Origin: Atherix ibis
Taxonomy: Eukaryota > Arthropoda > Insecta > Diptera > Athericidae
Direction of reading: 5' to 3'
DNA length: 64,000 nucleotides
NCBI GenBank assembly: GCA_958298945.1
Contig: OY282609.1
Coordinates: 63,398,220-63,462,219, forward strand
Numbering within the stretch: the stretch's first letter is position 1; each line of letters starts with the position of its first letter. This document shows, in pieces, positions 10,930 through 22,414 of the stretch. The position numbers were made by a program, and so were the translations under genes. A model generated the notes under the pieces. That model was not told the origin of the DNA and did not search any database. It worked only from the letters and a program-made list of their open reading frames with translations.

Positions 10930-12369
10930 ATAATTAAACATTAATTATATGATATTAAAAAGACGAAATTAAGACGCAATACCCTAGTGTATTCAAGGCT
11001 TCTGAAACCAAAACCAAAACCGAAAACAACGTTACGATGGCAACCTTTATTTGTTTGTGTAGTAGAAATTGTTGTATTGTGACTAGTCGACTTGAGTTAA
11101 GCTACGTCGAGTCCAAATGAGTTTAGTATAGAAAGACTGTCGTCATTTAATTTGTTTTTATTTTTGTCCTTTTCAGTTTATTTATTATATTTAAACATTT
11201 TTCTTTCTTTTCCTTTTTTACTACTACTCTCACTATATTATGACATTATTATTTTATTTTTTACACCATTTTTTTTCTCTCTACATTTAACGTTTGTCTA
11301 CACAAAATACGAGTAATATCGTTTGTGTACTTTTGCTGTTTTTCACATTGCTGCTGACTTCTATCGCCTTTGGCCAAGGGCGATCCTAGATTTTGCCTAT
11401 TTACATTTTCATGGCCATTATATTGTTTAGTATATCATGAATTTTGTTCACTTTAGGTACTTCAGGTATTATGATGAAAATTAGTTATAACTAGCACTTG
11501 TTTGCGTATACTGACCTTTCAGTGACAACCACCTATTTATTTTATCAGCTTAGAAATATACTTACCTGCCTGCCTGTTTGGACTTTATTTTTTTTGAATT
11601 TAGCTTACGGTATCGCTCAAGATAGAAAAAAAAAATATTCATAAATGAAAGTACTATGATTATTAATAATGTTGCCATTTAGGATTATGAAATTTGAAAA
11701 TAGTGCCCAGCAGATGAGTACAACTTCGACCGACAGTGGCAATCCTCATTTTCTGAAAAGTCAAAAGTCCGTCGAGCTTAGTCAAACAATCTATGGGAGA
11801 ATCTGAAAAGCTGTGATAATTAAAATTGTCCAAGAATTTACTTATTATTTGTATTTATCTACTTTTTTTTTCGAAAATATTTTCACTTGGTCTTTATAGT
11901 TAAAAAATTGTATTTTCATATAAGTATTTAAAATGTACCTGCTTGGTGGGTTTAATTTTATTTTTAATTTTATAATTGTATTTTTGTGTTTTTTTTTTCT
12001 GTTATCATATTAATTAAATTAAAATAATAAAAAAAAAACAATAATAATGAGCTTTAAAGCAGAAAATAAATTCTTATTAAAACGTGAATACCATTTATAT
12101 TTATTTAGATTTGTTATAAAAAAAAATGTATTATTTGGTGTTTATAAAATTAAGTAAAATTATGATCGTAATCCTATTATTCATTAATGCAATATTAAAG
12201 ATATTTATTTATTAATAAAGTCTTATCAATTTATATATGCCTGGCATTTTCCTAATTAAATATTATTGAATGGAATAGAATTTGATTATGGCAATTTTAG
12301 CTTTTCTTTTATGAAAAATTAAAGTTTTAGTTCTTTTTATTAGAACTTTAGAGAATAAATTGATAATTT
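10930..12369. other. intergenic with one possible small exon
   Basis: Mostly AT-rich. Apart from the 39-codon frame at 11687-11806, no coding or repeat feature could be supported. Confidence 0.5.
11687..11806 (+). CDS. possible 39-aa ORF or terminal exon
   Basis: ATG at 11687 opens a 39-codon frame ending in TGA, with unusually protein-like composition for this window (MKFENSAQQMSTTSTDSGNP, then HFLKSQKSVELSQTIYGRI). A plausible splice acceptor (GCCATTTAG) ends at 11682, just before it, so it may be the last coding exon of a host gene rather than a free ORF. No domain is recognised and no partner exon was found. Confidence 0.25.
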   Translation: MKFENSAQQMSTTSTDSGNPHFLKSQKSVELSQTIYGRI

Positions 12370-13121
12370 AAAAAAAAATTGTTTATTTCAACTCCAAACG
12401 CGGGAGAAAAGTAATGAGAATTACATCACTGGTAGCTATCTGACGACACCACATAGCTTATCCATTAGTTCCTTCAAGACATGCAGCACATGTTTTAACC
12501 TGATCTGGTAACTGTGCGACCCTTATAGAGAGTCATTAGAGAAGTGGTGGTGGGAACAATTTAATTGCCATCAAATCATGTGTGAAGCTTGGTGAATCCG
12601 TGAGTTTGGCCTCATATTTTTCGGTGGTACAAAGGACTTTTGGAAGGCCGAGAAGCAGTGTAAGATGAATCTTGCCCAGGGAGGTCTTCAACATCGAAAA
12701 CTAATGAAAATGAGGTACGAATGGCCGTCGGTTAACATTGAAGCTGATTAGTAGTGTTAAATAGGCTCAGAAAAATTATTCATCGCGTTAGATCGGATAT
12801 TGCATACACTTGGATGCTCCACCATAACAACGGCCATCTCTATTAATGAGTTTTTGTCCAAAAAATAATTAATTTGGTTCCCCAGCTTCTTATTCACCTT
12901 ATCTAATTCCCAGTGATTTTGTTTGTTCTGGAAGATCAAAAAACACTTGTAGAATCGTTATATTGGTACTGTCGGTAACAGCCAAAGAGTATAACTACAC
13001 ATAACAAGCTGAAGAATTGAAGAATTTCTATTAAAGCCTTCCAGCACTACTACGAACATCTCCGCCGATGTTTAGCTGCCCATGGGAATTACACAAGAAA
13101 ATAACGTTGATGTATAAAAAT
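12370..13121 (+). mobile_element. heavily decayed mariner relic
   Basis: Pieces of a mariner transposase can be read in shifting frames. Near 12800-12960 there is WMLHHNNGHL (for HHDNAPAH), LINEFLSKK and a corrupted PPYSPDLAPCDFFLF-like segment. Near 13040-13100 there is KAFQHYYEHLRRCLAAHGNY, matching the usual C-terminal FQHCFEQWKxRxxKCIAAxGxY. The helix-turn-helix part is faintly visible near 12545-12710. The ends were not located. The younger element at 13123 begins at its 3' edge. Confidence 0.5.
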
Positions 13122-13122
13122 A

Positions 13123-14398
13123 CGAGGATCGTTCAATAAGTCCTTAGAAAAAGATGGAAAAAAATGTTTTTTTAAAAAAAAATATTTATTTTTCAACATA
13201 ATCTCCTTTTAGCTCTATACACTTTTCCAACCATTTTTCCAAAATTTTTATCTCTTCCAAAAAATAGGATTTCGGAAGTTCTGCAAAATACTCATCCGTT
13301 TGAGCAATGACGTCCTCGTTGGAAGTGAACCGTCGTCCGCCAAGCCATTTATTCAGATTGGGAAAAAGAAAATAGTCACTCGGGGTGAAATCAGGTGAAT
13401 AAGCGGGATGCTGCAACAATTCCATTCTCAATTCCACAATTTTGGCCATGGAAACAGCGCAGGTATGCACACGCGCATTGTCCTGATGCAAGAGGATTTT
13501 TTTCTTCTTCAGATGGAGGCGTTTCTCTTTGATTTCCTCGCTCAACCGTTGCAATAACGACGCATAATACGCTTCTGTTATTGTTTTTACTTTTTCCAAG
13601 TAGTCGATAAAAATGATGCCCTGCGAATCCCAAAAGGCTGTGGCCATCACCTTGCCGGCCGATGGCACAATTTTTGCCTTCTTCGGAGCCCGTTCACCCT
13701 TGAAAATCCACTGTGATGACTGTCTCTTCGTTTCTGGAGTGTAGTAGTGTATCCAGGTTTCGTCCACAGTGACATATCGATGAAGGAATTCTGCAGGATT
13801 ACGATGAAAGAGTGCCAACATAGCCTCAGAGTCCACTACACGATTGCGCTTATTCTCCTCTGAGAGCAAACGCGGCACCCATCTTGCCGAAATTTTTTTC
13901 ACAGACAATTTTTCATGCAAAATTGAAGCGACTGTACCTTGAGATATGCCCGTGGCCTCAACTAATTCGCGCACTTTAATTCGCCGATCGTTCAAAATCA
14001 GATCGTGGATTTTGTCGATGATTTCAGGAGTAGACACCTCAACTGGACGTCCTGAACGATGTTCATCTTTTGTGGATGAACGGCCACGTTTAAATTCATT
14101 CACCCAAATGTAAACCGTCGCAAACACAGGTGCAGATGTGCCATGAACTGCATCCAACTCGGCTTTGATTTCTTTCGGGCTTAAGCCTTTCAAATGGAGA
14201 TGTTTGATGACAGCCCTAAACTCGCTTTTTTCCATTGTTATGCACAAATAAATGTCGTTAACTTTAATCGACGATAGAAATTGACCTCCGCTATGGATCG
14301 AGCTGAAATTTTGACAGCTTTCCTGTTGATAATGCTACTTTACCGACACTACGAGCGCAATTTCTCGGATTTTCAAAGGACTTATTGAACGACCCTCG
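13123..14398 (-). mobile_element. irritans-like mariner with intact transposase (copy G)
   Basis: Terminal inverted repeats are CGAGGATCGTTCAATAAGTC on the left and the complement of CGAGGGTCGTTCAATAAGTC on the right. TA lies at 13121-13122 and 14399-14400. At 1276 bp it is full length. The transposase resembles the Himar/irritans type. Two broken relatives lie at 47.5 and 51.5 kb. This is the best-preserved transposon in the window. Confidence 0.95.
13186..14235 (-). CDS. mariner transposase, 349 codons, uninterrupted
   Basis: The start is set at the ATG of MEKSEFRAVI, which aligns with the family start; an upstream in-frame ATG would add only MCIT. The N-terminal helix-turn-helix domains cover about residues 1-110, followed by ARWVPRLL (118-124). 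The catalytic triad is D158 (VDETW), D252 (HQDNARVH) and D287 (PSDYFLF), exact DD34D spacing. The length equals that of typical irritans transposases. Changes from the two sister copies include SPDFTPSD for SPDLAPSD and KVKTIT for KGKTIT, so activity may be reduced despite the open frame. A transposase made here could in principle act on the sister copies. Confidence 0.93.
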   Translation of the reverse strand: MEKSEFRAVIKHLHLKGLSPKEIKAELDAVHGTSAPVFATVYIWVNEFKRGRSSTKDEHRSGRPVEVSTPEIIDKIHDLILNDRRIKVRELVEATGISQGTVASILHEKLSVKKISARWVPRLLSEENKRNRVVDSEAMLALFHRNPAEFLHRYVTVDETWIHYYTPETKRQSSQWIFKGERAPKKAKIVPSAGKVMATAFWDSQGIIFIDYLEKVKTITEAYYASLLQRLSEEIKEKRLHLKKKKILLHQDNARVHTCAVSMAKIVELRMELLQHPAYSPDFTPSDYFLFPNLNKWLGGRRFTSNEDVIAQTDEYFAELPKSYFLEEIKILEKWLEKCIELKGDYVEK

Positions 14399-14400
14399 TA

Positions 14401-15040
14401 AAATAAAATTTATAAACAAATCAGTCGCATTACTTTTCTGTTAAAATGTTATTTTTTTTGGGTGAAAATTTTGCATTCTAAGCAAATATAAATACGATTT
14501 TAATCTTATATGAATGCGATTTTTAAAACTAATTGTAAAAAAAAAGTAGAATTCTCTACAAACTATTAAATTTGAACTAAAAATTGAAAATTTTTTTGCC
14601 AAAATTGAATAATTTTCTACTAATTTGTTCACATGAAAATGTAATATTAAAAATAATATACATATTCAAATTTAATAGCATGTTTAGTTAATTGAAAATG
14701 ATTTAATTTACTAAACATACATCTCTTAAGAGAAATCTCGAAATCAAACATTTTCATAAGATCATAATCGTGTTTTCCTTAGAATTCTAATTTATTAGAA
14801 AATGTAGTTAATATGATTATAGTTAAGCTTTGAATCAAATATCTTAAGTATTATTTACATTTATGTAATAAATTTCATCAACTGTGAACGCAGTATAAGA
14901 ACGGTTATAGATAAATTAAATTGAATCGTTCTTATAGTTAAGGTAGTTTCCACATTATATAAAAGCATAAGTAATTTATGGTATGCAATATTATAGTAAT
15001 AGTTCCGTTATATACTTTGGTGTTTTTCTTTTTTTTGACC
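14401..15040. other. intergenic, nothing recognised
   Basis: AT-rich sequence with no supported feature. Confidence 0.5.
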
Positions 15041-15304
15041 TTGATTTTCCTAAATGAATAAATGAGATGGGAAAACCGAGCGATAATTTTTGCTGAATTT
15101 GAGAAATTTTTTTACGCCAATTTTTCAATGTGCGCGTTATTAAATCCTTTAATTTCAAAACTGATATCGGTCGAATATTGGCTACCTCTAATTTTAATAC
15201 AGCCCAGATATTTTCAATTTGTTTAATTCGAGGTTATAAGGGTGTTAATGCCAAATAGCTCTAATACGCAGGGCTCCAATTCATTCTCGAGGATTTGGCA
15301 AATA

Positions 15305-16236
15305 CGAGGTCTGTTCAAAAAGTATCGCGAATTTTGTGTTTTTTCAAAAAATATATCACAAAAAATGATTTTTTGAAGTGCTTTGAGGATTTATGAATAT
15401 CTATTTTTTCCCCTTCAAAGTAATCCCCACCAGATATTATACAGTTGTGACAACATTTTTTCCAATCCTCGAAGCACTTCAAAAAATCATTTTTTGTGAT
15501 CTTGTTCAGCTCCTCCTTCGATGCCGTCTTTATCTCCTCAATCGTAGCGTAGCGTCGTCCTTTCATGGGACTCTTCAGTTTCGGGAACAAGAAGAAGTCT
15601 GATGGTGCCAGATCTGAGGAATACGGTGGCTGCGGCATTATTAGTGTGTTGTTTTTGGCCAAAAACGGCAAAAGCCAATTTTTGTTCTTCCACAAATTCG
15701 GGCGTTTCTGGCGGATTGCTTCACGTAACTTGCGCATAACTTGCAGGTAATATTTTTTATTGACCGTTCTATCCTGTGGCAAGAACTCATGATGCACCAC
15801 GCCCCTGCAATCGAAGAAAACTGTAAGCAAAACCTTCACATTTGACCGAACTTGGCGCGCTTTTTTCGGTCTTGCCTCGTGCGGCAGTTTCCATTGGGAT
15901 GATTGAGCTTTAGTTTTCATTGGGACGTCATAACCATAAACCTATGATTCGTCACCAGTTATGACCCTCTGGAGCAAATTTGGGTCGTCGCGGACACAGT
16001 CCAACAGCTCCTTAGCAATGTTATTGCGATGCTGTTTTTGGTCGAAAATGGGTAAAAATCGAAGACCAGCCAAAGCACGTGCAAGCAAAGCACCTGTCAA
16101 AAATTAACTGAATATTCAAAATGGCCGAACTTGTCGGCATAAGTGAGAGTCATGAGTACCAACATAACGCCACAAAAAATCGAATATACGTTACCCGCGA
16201 AAATTAAAAATCGCGATAATTTTTGAACGGACCTCG
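15305..16236 (-). mobile_element. deleted DD34D mariner inside a Tc1 relic
   Basis: Inverted ends are CGAGGTCTGTTCAAAAAGTA on the left and a complement of CGAGGTCCGTTC on the right. TA lies at 15303-15304 and 16237-16238. The length is 932 bp. It keeps the true 3' end of the family on the left, unlike the fold-back copy at 5.0 kb. It has lost the N-terminal coding part. Confidence 0.9.
15395..16125 (-). pseudogene. truncated DD34D mariner transposase
   Basis: The readable part is KTKAQSSQWKLPHEARPKKAR, then VFFDCRGVVHHEFLPQ, the PPYSSDLAPSDFFLFPKLK segment with the third Asp, and a nearly complete C terminus (ATIEEIKTAS..ISGGDYFEG). The stretch that should hold HHDNAPAH is deleted (ENKNWLLPFLAKNNT), so the second catalytic Asp is gone. 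The N-terminal DNA-binding region is also absent. An open frame of 201 codons remains (15315-15920). Confidence 0.85.
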
Positions 16237-16584
16237 TATATATCTTGTGCCACTTTTGAGGTAAGGAAACATATTCGACATCTTCCTTCTCTAGAAATAC
16301 ATCCCCAGATTATGATACCCTCCGATTTTGGGAACAGTCTTAGGAGTCACTCAGCACAGAGCCTTTCTCCATGACTTTTTCGAACGAGGATTTTGCTATC
16401 CCAATATGCCATTTGAATTTGCATTTGTTAGAAAAAATAACGTTGTTCCACATTTCTTGAGTTTATAGACCAATTGCCATATTTTTACAATTACAGTAAA
16501 CGTTTTTACTTGACCGGTATATGTATGCGTATTATAAATTTCATTTTAATATTTTTTATTCCAATGATGGCATTTTCTAAAATA

Positions 16585-17549
16585 CAGAGTTTTTCAATAA
16601 GGGTAATTTGTTCTTTTTCAAATCACACAAATAAAAAATGTGTCAGGGCAAAATTTATTATTTTATTGCTTTGACGTATACTCATTGTAATTATGTTCTG
16701 CGAATAACATTATTCAAATGGTCGCATCTGCTCCGCCAATAGAAATGATAGTTACAATTTTAAGACCACTTTATCCAATATAAACGGGGTCTTATTTCAC
16801 GTATTTGGTGTTTAATATTTAATTTTAATACATCAATCATTGCTGGTTTATTGATATAGACCATTGACTTTAAATAACCCTACAAGAGGAAGTACAAATC
16901 TGTATTTCTTGAAATTATCGACTGGGTAAATTTTTCCCGTAATAAATCGATTGTGGCATAGGCTGTGTGGTACGTAGCACCGTCTTGTTGAAACTATATA
17001 TTCGTTATATCAATATTTTCTAATTCAGGCCGCAAAAAGTTCGTTATCATCGATTTGTACAGCGCATCATTGACAGTAAAGACAACTCCTTTCTCATTTT
17101 GAAAAAAAAAAATAAGGACCGATGATGCCACTGTGTCATAAACCACACCAAAGCGTCAGTTTTTCTATATGTAAAGGTTCTTCGTTAATAATTTGTGGAT
17201 TGGCTTCAGCCCAGTTATTAATTAATCGTTTTATTAATTAACCGATCCACAGAGATGAAAATGCACCTCATTTGAGAATATGATTTTCTTGGGAAAATCA
17301 GTATTATTTTCAAGTTGTTCCAGAGCAAAATCAGCAAATTCATGGCATTTGCGATGATCCAATTCTTGATCGATAAGAATTTTGTAAGGATGTAATCCCA
17401 AATCTAACTGTAAAATACACCATATTGTTGTGGCGGACAGTCCCAATTGTTGAGAACGCCTTGAAATCGATAAATTAAGAACTTTATTAATACTTACCTG
17501 AACGGCAGAAATATTCAGTTTGACGTACCACCTCTATTGAAAAACCTCT
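16585..17549 (-). mobile_element. old rosa-type mariner
   Basis: Diverged inverted ends AGAGTTTTTCAATAAGGG (left) and AGAGGTTTTTCAATAGAGG (right, inverted) match the rosa type. The interior parallels the 8.2 kb copy (for example CTGGTTTATTGATATAGACC near 16842 against CTGGTTTATTGCTAAGGACC). At 965 bp it is shortened. The boundaries are good to a few bases. Confidence 0.7.
16699..17525 (-). pseudogene. decayed rosa-type transposase
   Basis: The best segment is 17446-17234: LSATTIWCILQLDLGLHPYKILIDQELDHRK, then FADFALEQLENN and KIIFSNEVHFHLCGSVN. Here the first Asp of FSDEAHFHL has become Asn. Downstream, the QDGATCHTA and LDYFLWGYLKS regions survive only as corrupted DNA similarity. It is more decayed than the 8.2 and 61.7 kb copies. 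Confidence 0.7.
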
Positions 17550-17551
17550 TA

Positions 17552-19447
17552 GTTGCTTGCTTTTTGTTAAATTGAAACAAAAAATTTAAAAAAATTGTAG
17601 CACAATAATTTTTGTATATTATTAATTACACACTATCTTGTAATAATTTTATTATCTATTGTGATTCAATGACCCATGATACAGTAGATTGAAATGTATG
17701 GTAAACTAAACTAAAACGAGCCAAAAAGCCAGGGCCTATTTTTTTAAAGACAAAATAAATATACATAACATTTAAATATACTTGTATACAAATTTTTAAT
17801 AAAACTATGGTCAAGGGAATCATTTAAAATATCGCCAGACCATTTTCAAATTGTCAGTATTCACTTCGCACTTATAAGCCATATTCTTTTTGGACATTTT
17901 TGTAGAATGCTGTATTGATAAAAATGCTAATGCTGATGTTGATACTAATGGTGACTGCTTCAAACTAACTAAGATGAAGATAAAGTCTAGTGAAAGCTTA
18001 AAACCCTGACAACCAGAATATTCTCATATTTTCTAATATTCAGATACATCTTATGTTTCCCAACGGTGTCACATTGCCCGAGAATACAACTGCATGCATG
18101 CAGGTGTGAAATATAGGATTTTTTTACAAATACTCTACTATATGGTCCTATATATGAGTATCTACCTACTGAGTATATATACATACTCCCCAAACATATA
18201 TAAAAGCTTTAGTCGTAAAATGTTTTCTTATAATTTACATGTTACACGTACAGGTGAGAAGCTTTGAATATTACTTTTAGGTAAATAGGCCCCCTGTGGT
18301 TTTCTACAACTTGTTTATCACCATCGCGGATTCCATAAAAGTCTGCACATGAAAAAGTACCATATTTTAAAGAGGAAAAAAAGCAAACAAAATAAAACTA
18401 TTAAAGAGACTAATGTAGAAATTATGTAAACTTGAAAATTTTTAAGATTTGATCTAAAAGTAAAAGGATGTGTTTTGCAATAACAAATATTATAATTATG
18501 AATAAAATTAGATATACGAGTATATTAAAAATATTGATTTGCTTTTAAACATAATGAATTGTTCGCTATTTTTTAATGAGTTTTGTTTTTTTATTTTTTA
18601 TTAATTCAAATAAAAAATAAATTCTGAACGCCACGACACTAAAGTCCATTTGGCGACAGGATACTAGTCATAAATCAACATGACTTTGCCATACGAGATG
18701 ACAGCCTTTAATAATTATCACAACAATTTTTTTTCTTTACTTGCCGTAGCTAATATTGAGTTTCAGCAAATAGTTTTTATAATAGCTGTCTTCCATTGGG
18801 AAAGTTTTGCTACTCAAAAAAGCTTTAACTACTCTTGCTCATACAAGCTGTATTTTATTGGACCAATTTTGCTACTCACAAGTACTTCTAGCTGTCATCA
18901 TCTACTTCTACCTCGTACAAATGAGTACATTGCATAAGTAGTAGGCGCATACAATTTACGGTATGGGGATTTTAGTTCCCAAAATAAAAATAGATAGCTT
19001 AGCGGGTTCGTTGGTTACAGGCGCATTACTGAGGATGAGTCCATAATTATAACAGGAGGAGTGCTACTTGGAGACTCAGCGCACGGTGTAAGTAGATTTT
19101 TAGTTCCCCCGTTTAATGGGTTTTGGAAAGTGAACTGAAAATGATTTCTGTGACATATTTAGATAAAAAGGTCAACAACATACAGAATTACGCAGAATCT
19201 GAAGGAATTGACAGCAAAAATGGTGCATGTGCGAGGCAGCAAATATTTGAAAATATGGATAATTGTTAAATTAAGTTAAACTTAAATTATGTATTTGTGT
19301 AACTTCATATATATTATAACACTCTTAATTGTAAATAAATACCTCCTTTGCTAACAAAAATAAAAATAATCAATTTATCTTAATTTAACTTTTTTAATAT
19401 ATTTAAAAGTGTAGAACAAGTTTCAGCCCTACCATTTTCTTGATGAT
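17552..19447. other. intergenic, nothing firmly recognised
   Basis: AT-rich spacer. The open frames at 17987-18193 and 18680-18937 lack any recognisable domain. A slightly less AT-rich patch at 19000-19260 is not identified. Confidence 0.4.
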
Positions 19448-19532
19448 AATTGGACCTATAACGAGAGTAAAGCATTAATAAATATTTTCGTACAACATTT
19501 ATTAATGCTTTACCCTCGTTATAGGTCCAATT
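19448..19532. repeat. 36-bp inverted repeat (hairpin)
   Basis: The arms 19448-19483 and 19497-19532 are complementary at 35 of 36 positions, with a 13-nt loop. The arm begins AATTGGACCTATAACGAG. No transposon coding was seen around it. Confidence 0.95.
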
Positions 19533-19846
19533 TTTAGACATTATGTAATATTTATCAAATTCAAAGATTCTCCGAAACACATCCACTCCACTTCACGTTG
19601 ACAAGCTGAATAAACTCAATATTTTGAGGTTATATTTTACTTCTGTCAGAAAACTCTGCGTTACATTAGGTAACAACATTTTGGTATTTTCAATTTTTCA
19701 CTCTTCGTATAAATGAAATATTTGTTGCACTACCAAAAGAACGAAAATGTAATTCATAGAAAGCTGGACTACTCGGATACTTATTTGAAAGCAAAATCGG
19801 TAGTTTTCTATAAAACCAAAGTAATACTAATTTCCATAACAAAATA

Positions 19847-20982
19847 ACAGGGGTATAAGGTTAAATCCCCCGTTTGGTAATAGATGGCGTCAGTGAACGT
19901 ATTAAGCTATCATGGGTAGGCCGTACTTTTTTTTATATAAGTTTGACATCTGTCAACATTAATCAGTGCACATTGTTAGCAATTTCATACAACAACATAC
20001 ATTTTTCCTTTGGTAATCATGTCTAGTTTTGGAAGCTCTGCTATTCTGCTTCAATTTGAAGAAATCGGTTGCCGAATCACATCGAATGCTTTTGGAGACC
20101 TATGGTGACAGTGATTTTTCGGAAACAACGTGCCGAGATTGGTTTCGTTGGTTCAAAGACGGCAATTTTGACTTGTGGGACAAGAAGCGTGAAAATCGGC
20201 TTAGGAAGGTTGAGGACCATTAATTGCAGGTTCTTTTGGACGAAGACGATACCCAATCGCAAAAAGTGCTCGCGGTGCAATTGGACGTTACTCAACCAGC
20301 CATTTCCATGCGCCTGCGTGCCATGAGGAAGATTGAAAAGATCGGAAAATGTGACAGGCGATGAAAAGGCGACATACGAGTATTTCGAGAATCCTAAATG
20401 CAAAAAATCGTGGATTGATCCCGGCCAACCATCAATATCTTCCCCAAGACCAAATCGTTTCGGACAGAAAACGATGCTGTGCGTTTGGTGAGATCAGCAG
20501 GGTATCGTCTACTATGATATGTTGAAACTTGGTGAAACTGTCAATGCCCACCGCTACCGCCAACAACTGATCAAAGTGATCTGCGTGAAAAAAGGACTGA
20601 TTATCAATAAAGACATGACAAACTGATTTTACTCCACGACAACGCACCATCGATCATGTCAAAAATGGTCCGAAACTACTTGGAAACACTCAACTGGAAG
20701 GTGCTACCCCACCCCCTACCCCTCTTCTTTACCAGACCTGGCCCCTTTCGACTACCACCTGTTTTCGTCGACGGGCTACGAAGACGTCCGAAAATGACTT
20801 GATGAGTGGTTTGCCTCGAAAGAGAAGGGACTTTTTTGGCGTGGTATCCACAAATTGCCCGAGAGATGGGAAAAATGTGTAGCTAGCGAGGGCAACTACT
20901 TTGAATAAATTTGTTTTTGCTTTCTATGAATAAACGTGTTTTATTTTACTAAAAAACAGCGGATTTAAGCTCATACACCTGG
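19847..20982 (+). mobile_element. mauritiana-type mariner, copy B
   Basis: The right end is typical (complement of CCAGGTGTATGAGC), ending at 20982 with TA at 20983-20984. The left end is diverged (ACAGGGGTATAAGG) with TA at 19845-19846. At 1136 bp it has several deletions. Confidence 0.88.
20019..20908 (+). pseudogene. heavily deleted Mos1-like transposase (copy B)
   Basis: The ATG (MSSF) is followed by a deletion of the VPEKE region. Then come FNLKKSVAESHRMLLETYGDSDFSETTCRDWFRWFKDGNFDLWDKK and a stop at 20221-20223. The GDEK motif is disrupted by loss of the WVPHELNDRQMERRQNTC and LHRIV region. The HDNAPS motif remains near 20636-20653, and the third-Asp region is frameshifted. The end matches the family (YFE, TAA at 20906-20908). 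It is non-functional. Confidence 0.88.
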
Positions 20983-21207
20983 TATTTGAAATTTACTATC
21001 ATATTCAGTTCCCCTTAAAATATATCATCAAAAATGGTTAATATGTTCTCATTAATAATTGACACAAGTAAAAAATAATATTATCAGAACAATTTTCAAA
21101 TGACTTTAAGAATAGTTAGTATTTACATGCGAAAATAAAATAATTATTTTTTTGATATTAAAAAAGTTTCATACTTAATGTGGAATTTAATACAGAAAAA
21201 ATTTCAG

Positions 21208-21243
21208 TTCAAATAAATAAATTGTTATTGCAGCCTTACGGGT
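21208..21243 (+). repeat. short fragment shared with the R1-like unit
   Basis: TTCAAATAAATAAAT followed by a GTTATTGCAGCCTTACGGG-like run matches 22570-22603 with two differences, then the similarity stops. It looks like a breakpoint fragment of the same retroelement region. Confidence 0.7.
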
Positions 21244-22313
21244 ATTTGTTCCCATTGTTGTTGTAGGTTTCGAGAGTCTGTTCGTCGCCGACTTTCTTAG
21301 AAGGCGGTGAGCAGATCAACGCGGCTATACGTGTAGATGCATTTTTTCGGATGGCCTCCGGCAGCACGGTCAGCAAAAAATCCCATGTTTTGGCTAACGC
21401 TACGTCGAGTGAATGGCGAAAGCAGTCGTACGAGTGACCGTGTGCAAGAAAAAATATCGTAAGTAAAAAGTCACGTACGCAGCTGGCACCACGAAGCGAT
21501 GGTGTGATAGGAAGGCAGTCGCCATGAGAAAGTCGACGAGGAAAGTTTGTTGCATCTCATGACTAATACGTCTCGCATAATTCGAAATTTGAACTTTTAG
21601 TGTCAAATTATCATAATTAGAATTAGAACCAAGAAGTTATTTGGGAAAAGAACAATGTTAGAATATAACTAAAATAAAATAAAAACAAAAACAAACAATA
21701 GGAAATAATAGCTCAAAATATTCAAAAAAAAGGAAAAACAATTACTACATTTTGATTCAACGTGTGTATTCAACAAAAATTATAATGTCATTTAAATGAG
21801 GAAAATACACATACACATATAACGATGAATCCCATGAAGATGAAAATAATCGGCTGGTGATGTACAAAGCTTGCGAGAAAACCAGTTTGCTGGCTGTTTA
21901 TGTGTATGTGCTACGTGACTAAGCATGCAATATTTAAAAAAATAATATTGATAAGTTTCCAATTAACAGTCAGACTCTTAATAATTGAGCCAGTTCCGTT
22001 CGAACCGTTAAGTCGATCACATCAACATTGTATTTGCTCGCAATAATAATTTGTACTCATTTGTTTATTAATTATTAGTTAGAAACAAATATGATTGAGA
22101 ACCACATAAAATTCGAATGCTAAAAACATAGCCAATTTTATTAAAAAAACTTTAATAAATTCTTTGATAATATTAGAATATAATTATAAGAAATGATCAG
22201 TGTGACTAGTCAGTACAGTTGGATATATACATATGTGTATGTATGTACATGTGATTTTCGATATAAATATTTAACAAAACAAAACAAAACAATAATAAAA
22301 ATAGTCCAGAATT
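21244..22313. other. unidentified; first part GC-richer
   Basis: 21250-21600 is GC-richer than its surroundings and has a minus-strand open frame (21400-21606) without recognised domains. It may be part of a retroelement, but I cannot support that. The remainder is AT-rich. Confidence 0.35.
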
Positions 22314-22414
22314 AACAGTGTTTAACAGCTAGTGAGTGAGAGATCAGTGCACATTTTTGGTCATTACCAGAAAATATACACTGATCGCTCACTCACTAGC
22401 TGCTAAATACTGTT
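22314..22414. repeat. 36-bp inverted repeat (hairpin)
   Basis: The arms 22314-22349 and 22379-22414 pair at 33 of 36 positions around a 29-nt loop. The core arm is GCTAGTGAGTGAG. A second, smaller stem with 11-bp arms CGTGCAATTTT (22443-22453 and 22479-22489) follows directly. Confidence 0.95.

Larger units (their letters stand above)
15041..16520 (-). mobile_element. Tc1-like transposon relic split by a mariner
   Basis: On the minus strand, 16480-16260 reads WNNVIFSNKCKFKWHIG, then GERL and IIIWGCISREGR. This matches the Tc1 pattern W..VIFSDESKF, PGER, VWGCFS. On the other side of the inserted element, 15230-15060 reads IENIWAVLKLEVANIRP and LITRTLKNWRKKISQIQQKL, the Tc1 C-terminal pattern NPIENIWAVLK. 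The part with the second Asp is missing. The boundaries are approximate and the copy is old. Confidence 0.65.

Noticed and set aside
13123..14398. Calling the 13.1 kb element Himar1
   Set aside because: The transposase is of the same irritans-like type but clearly a different sequence and different terminal repeats; no specific named element is claimed.
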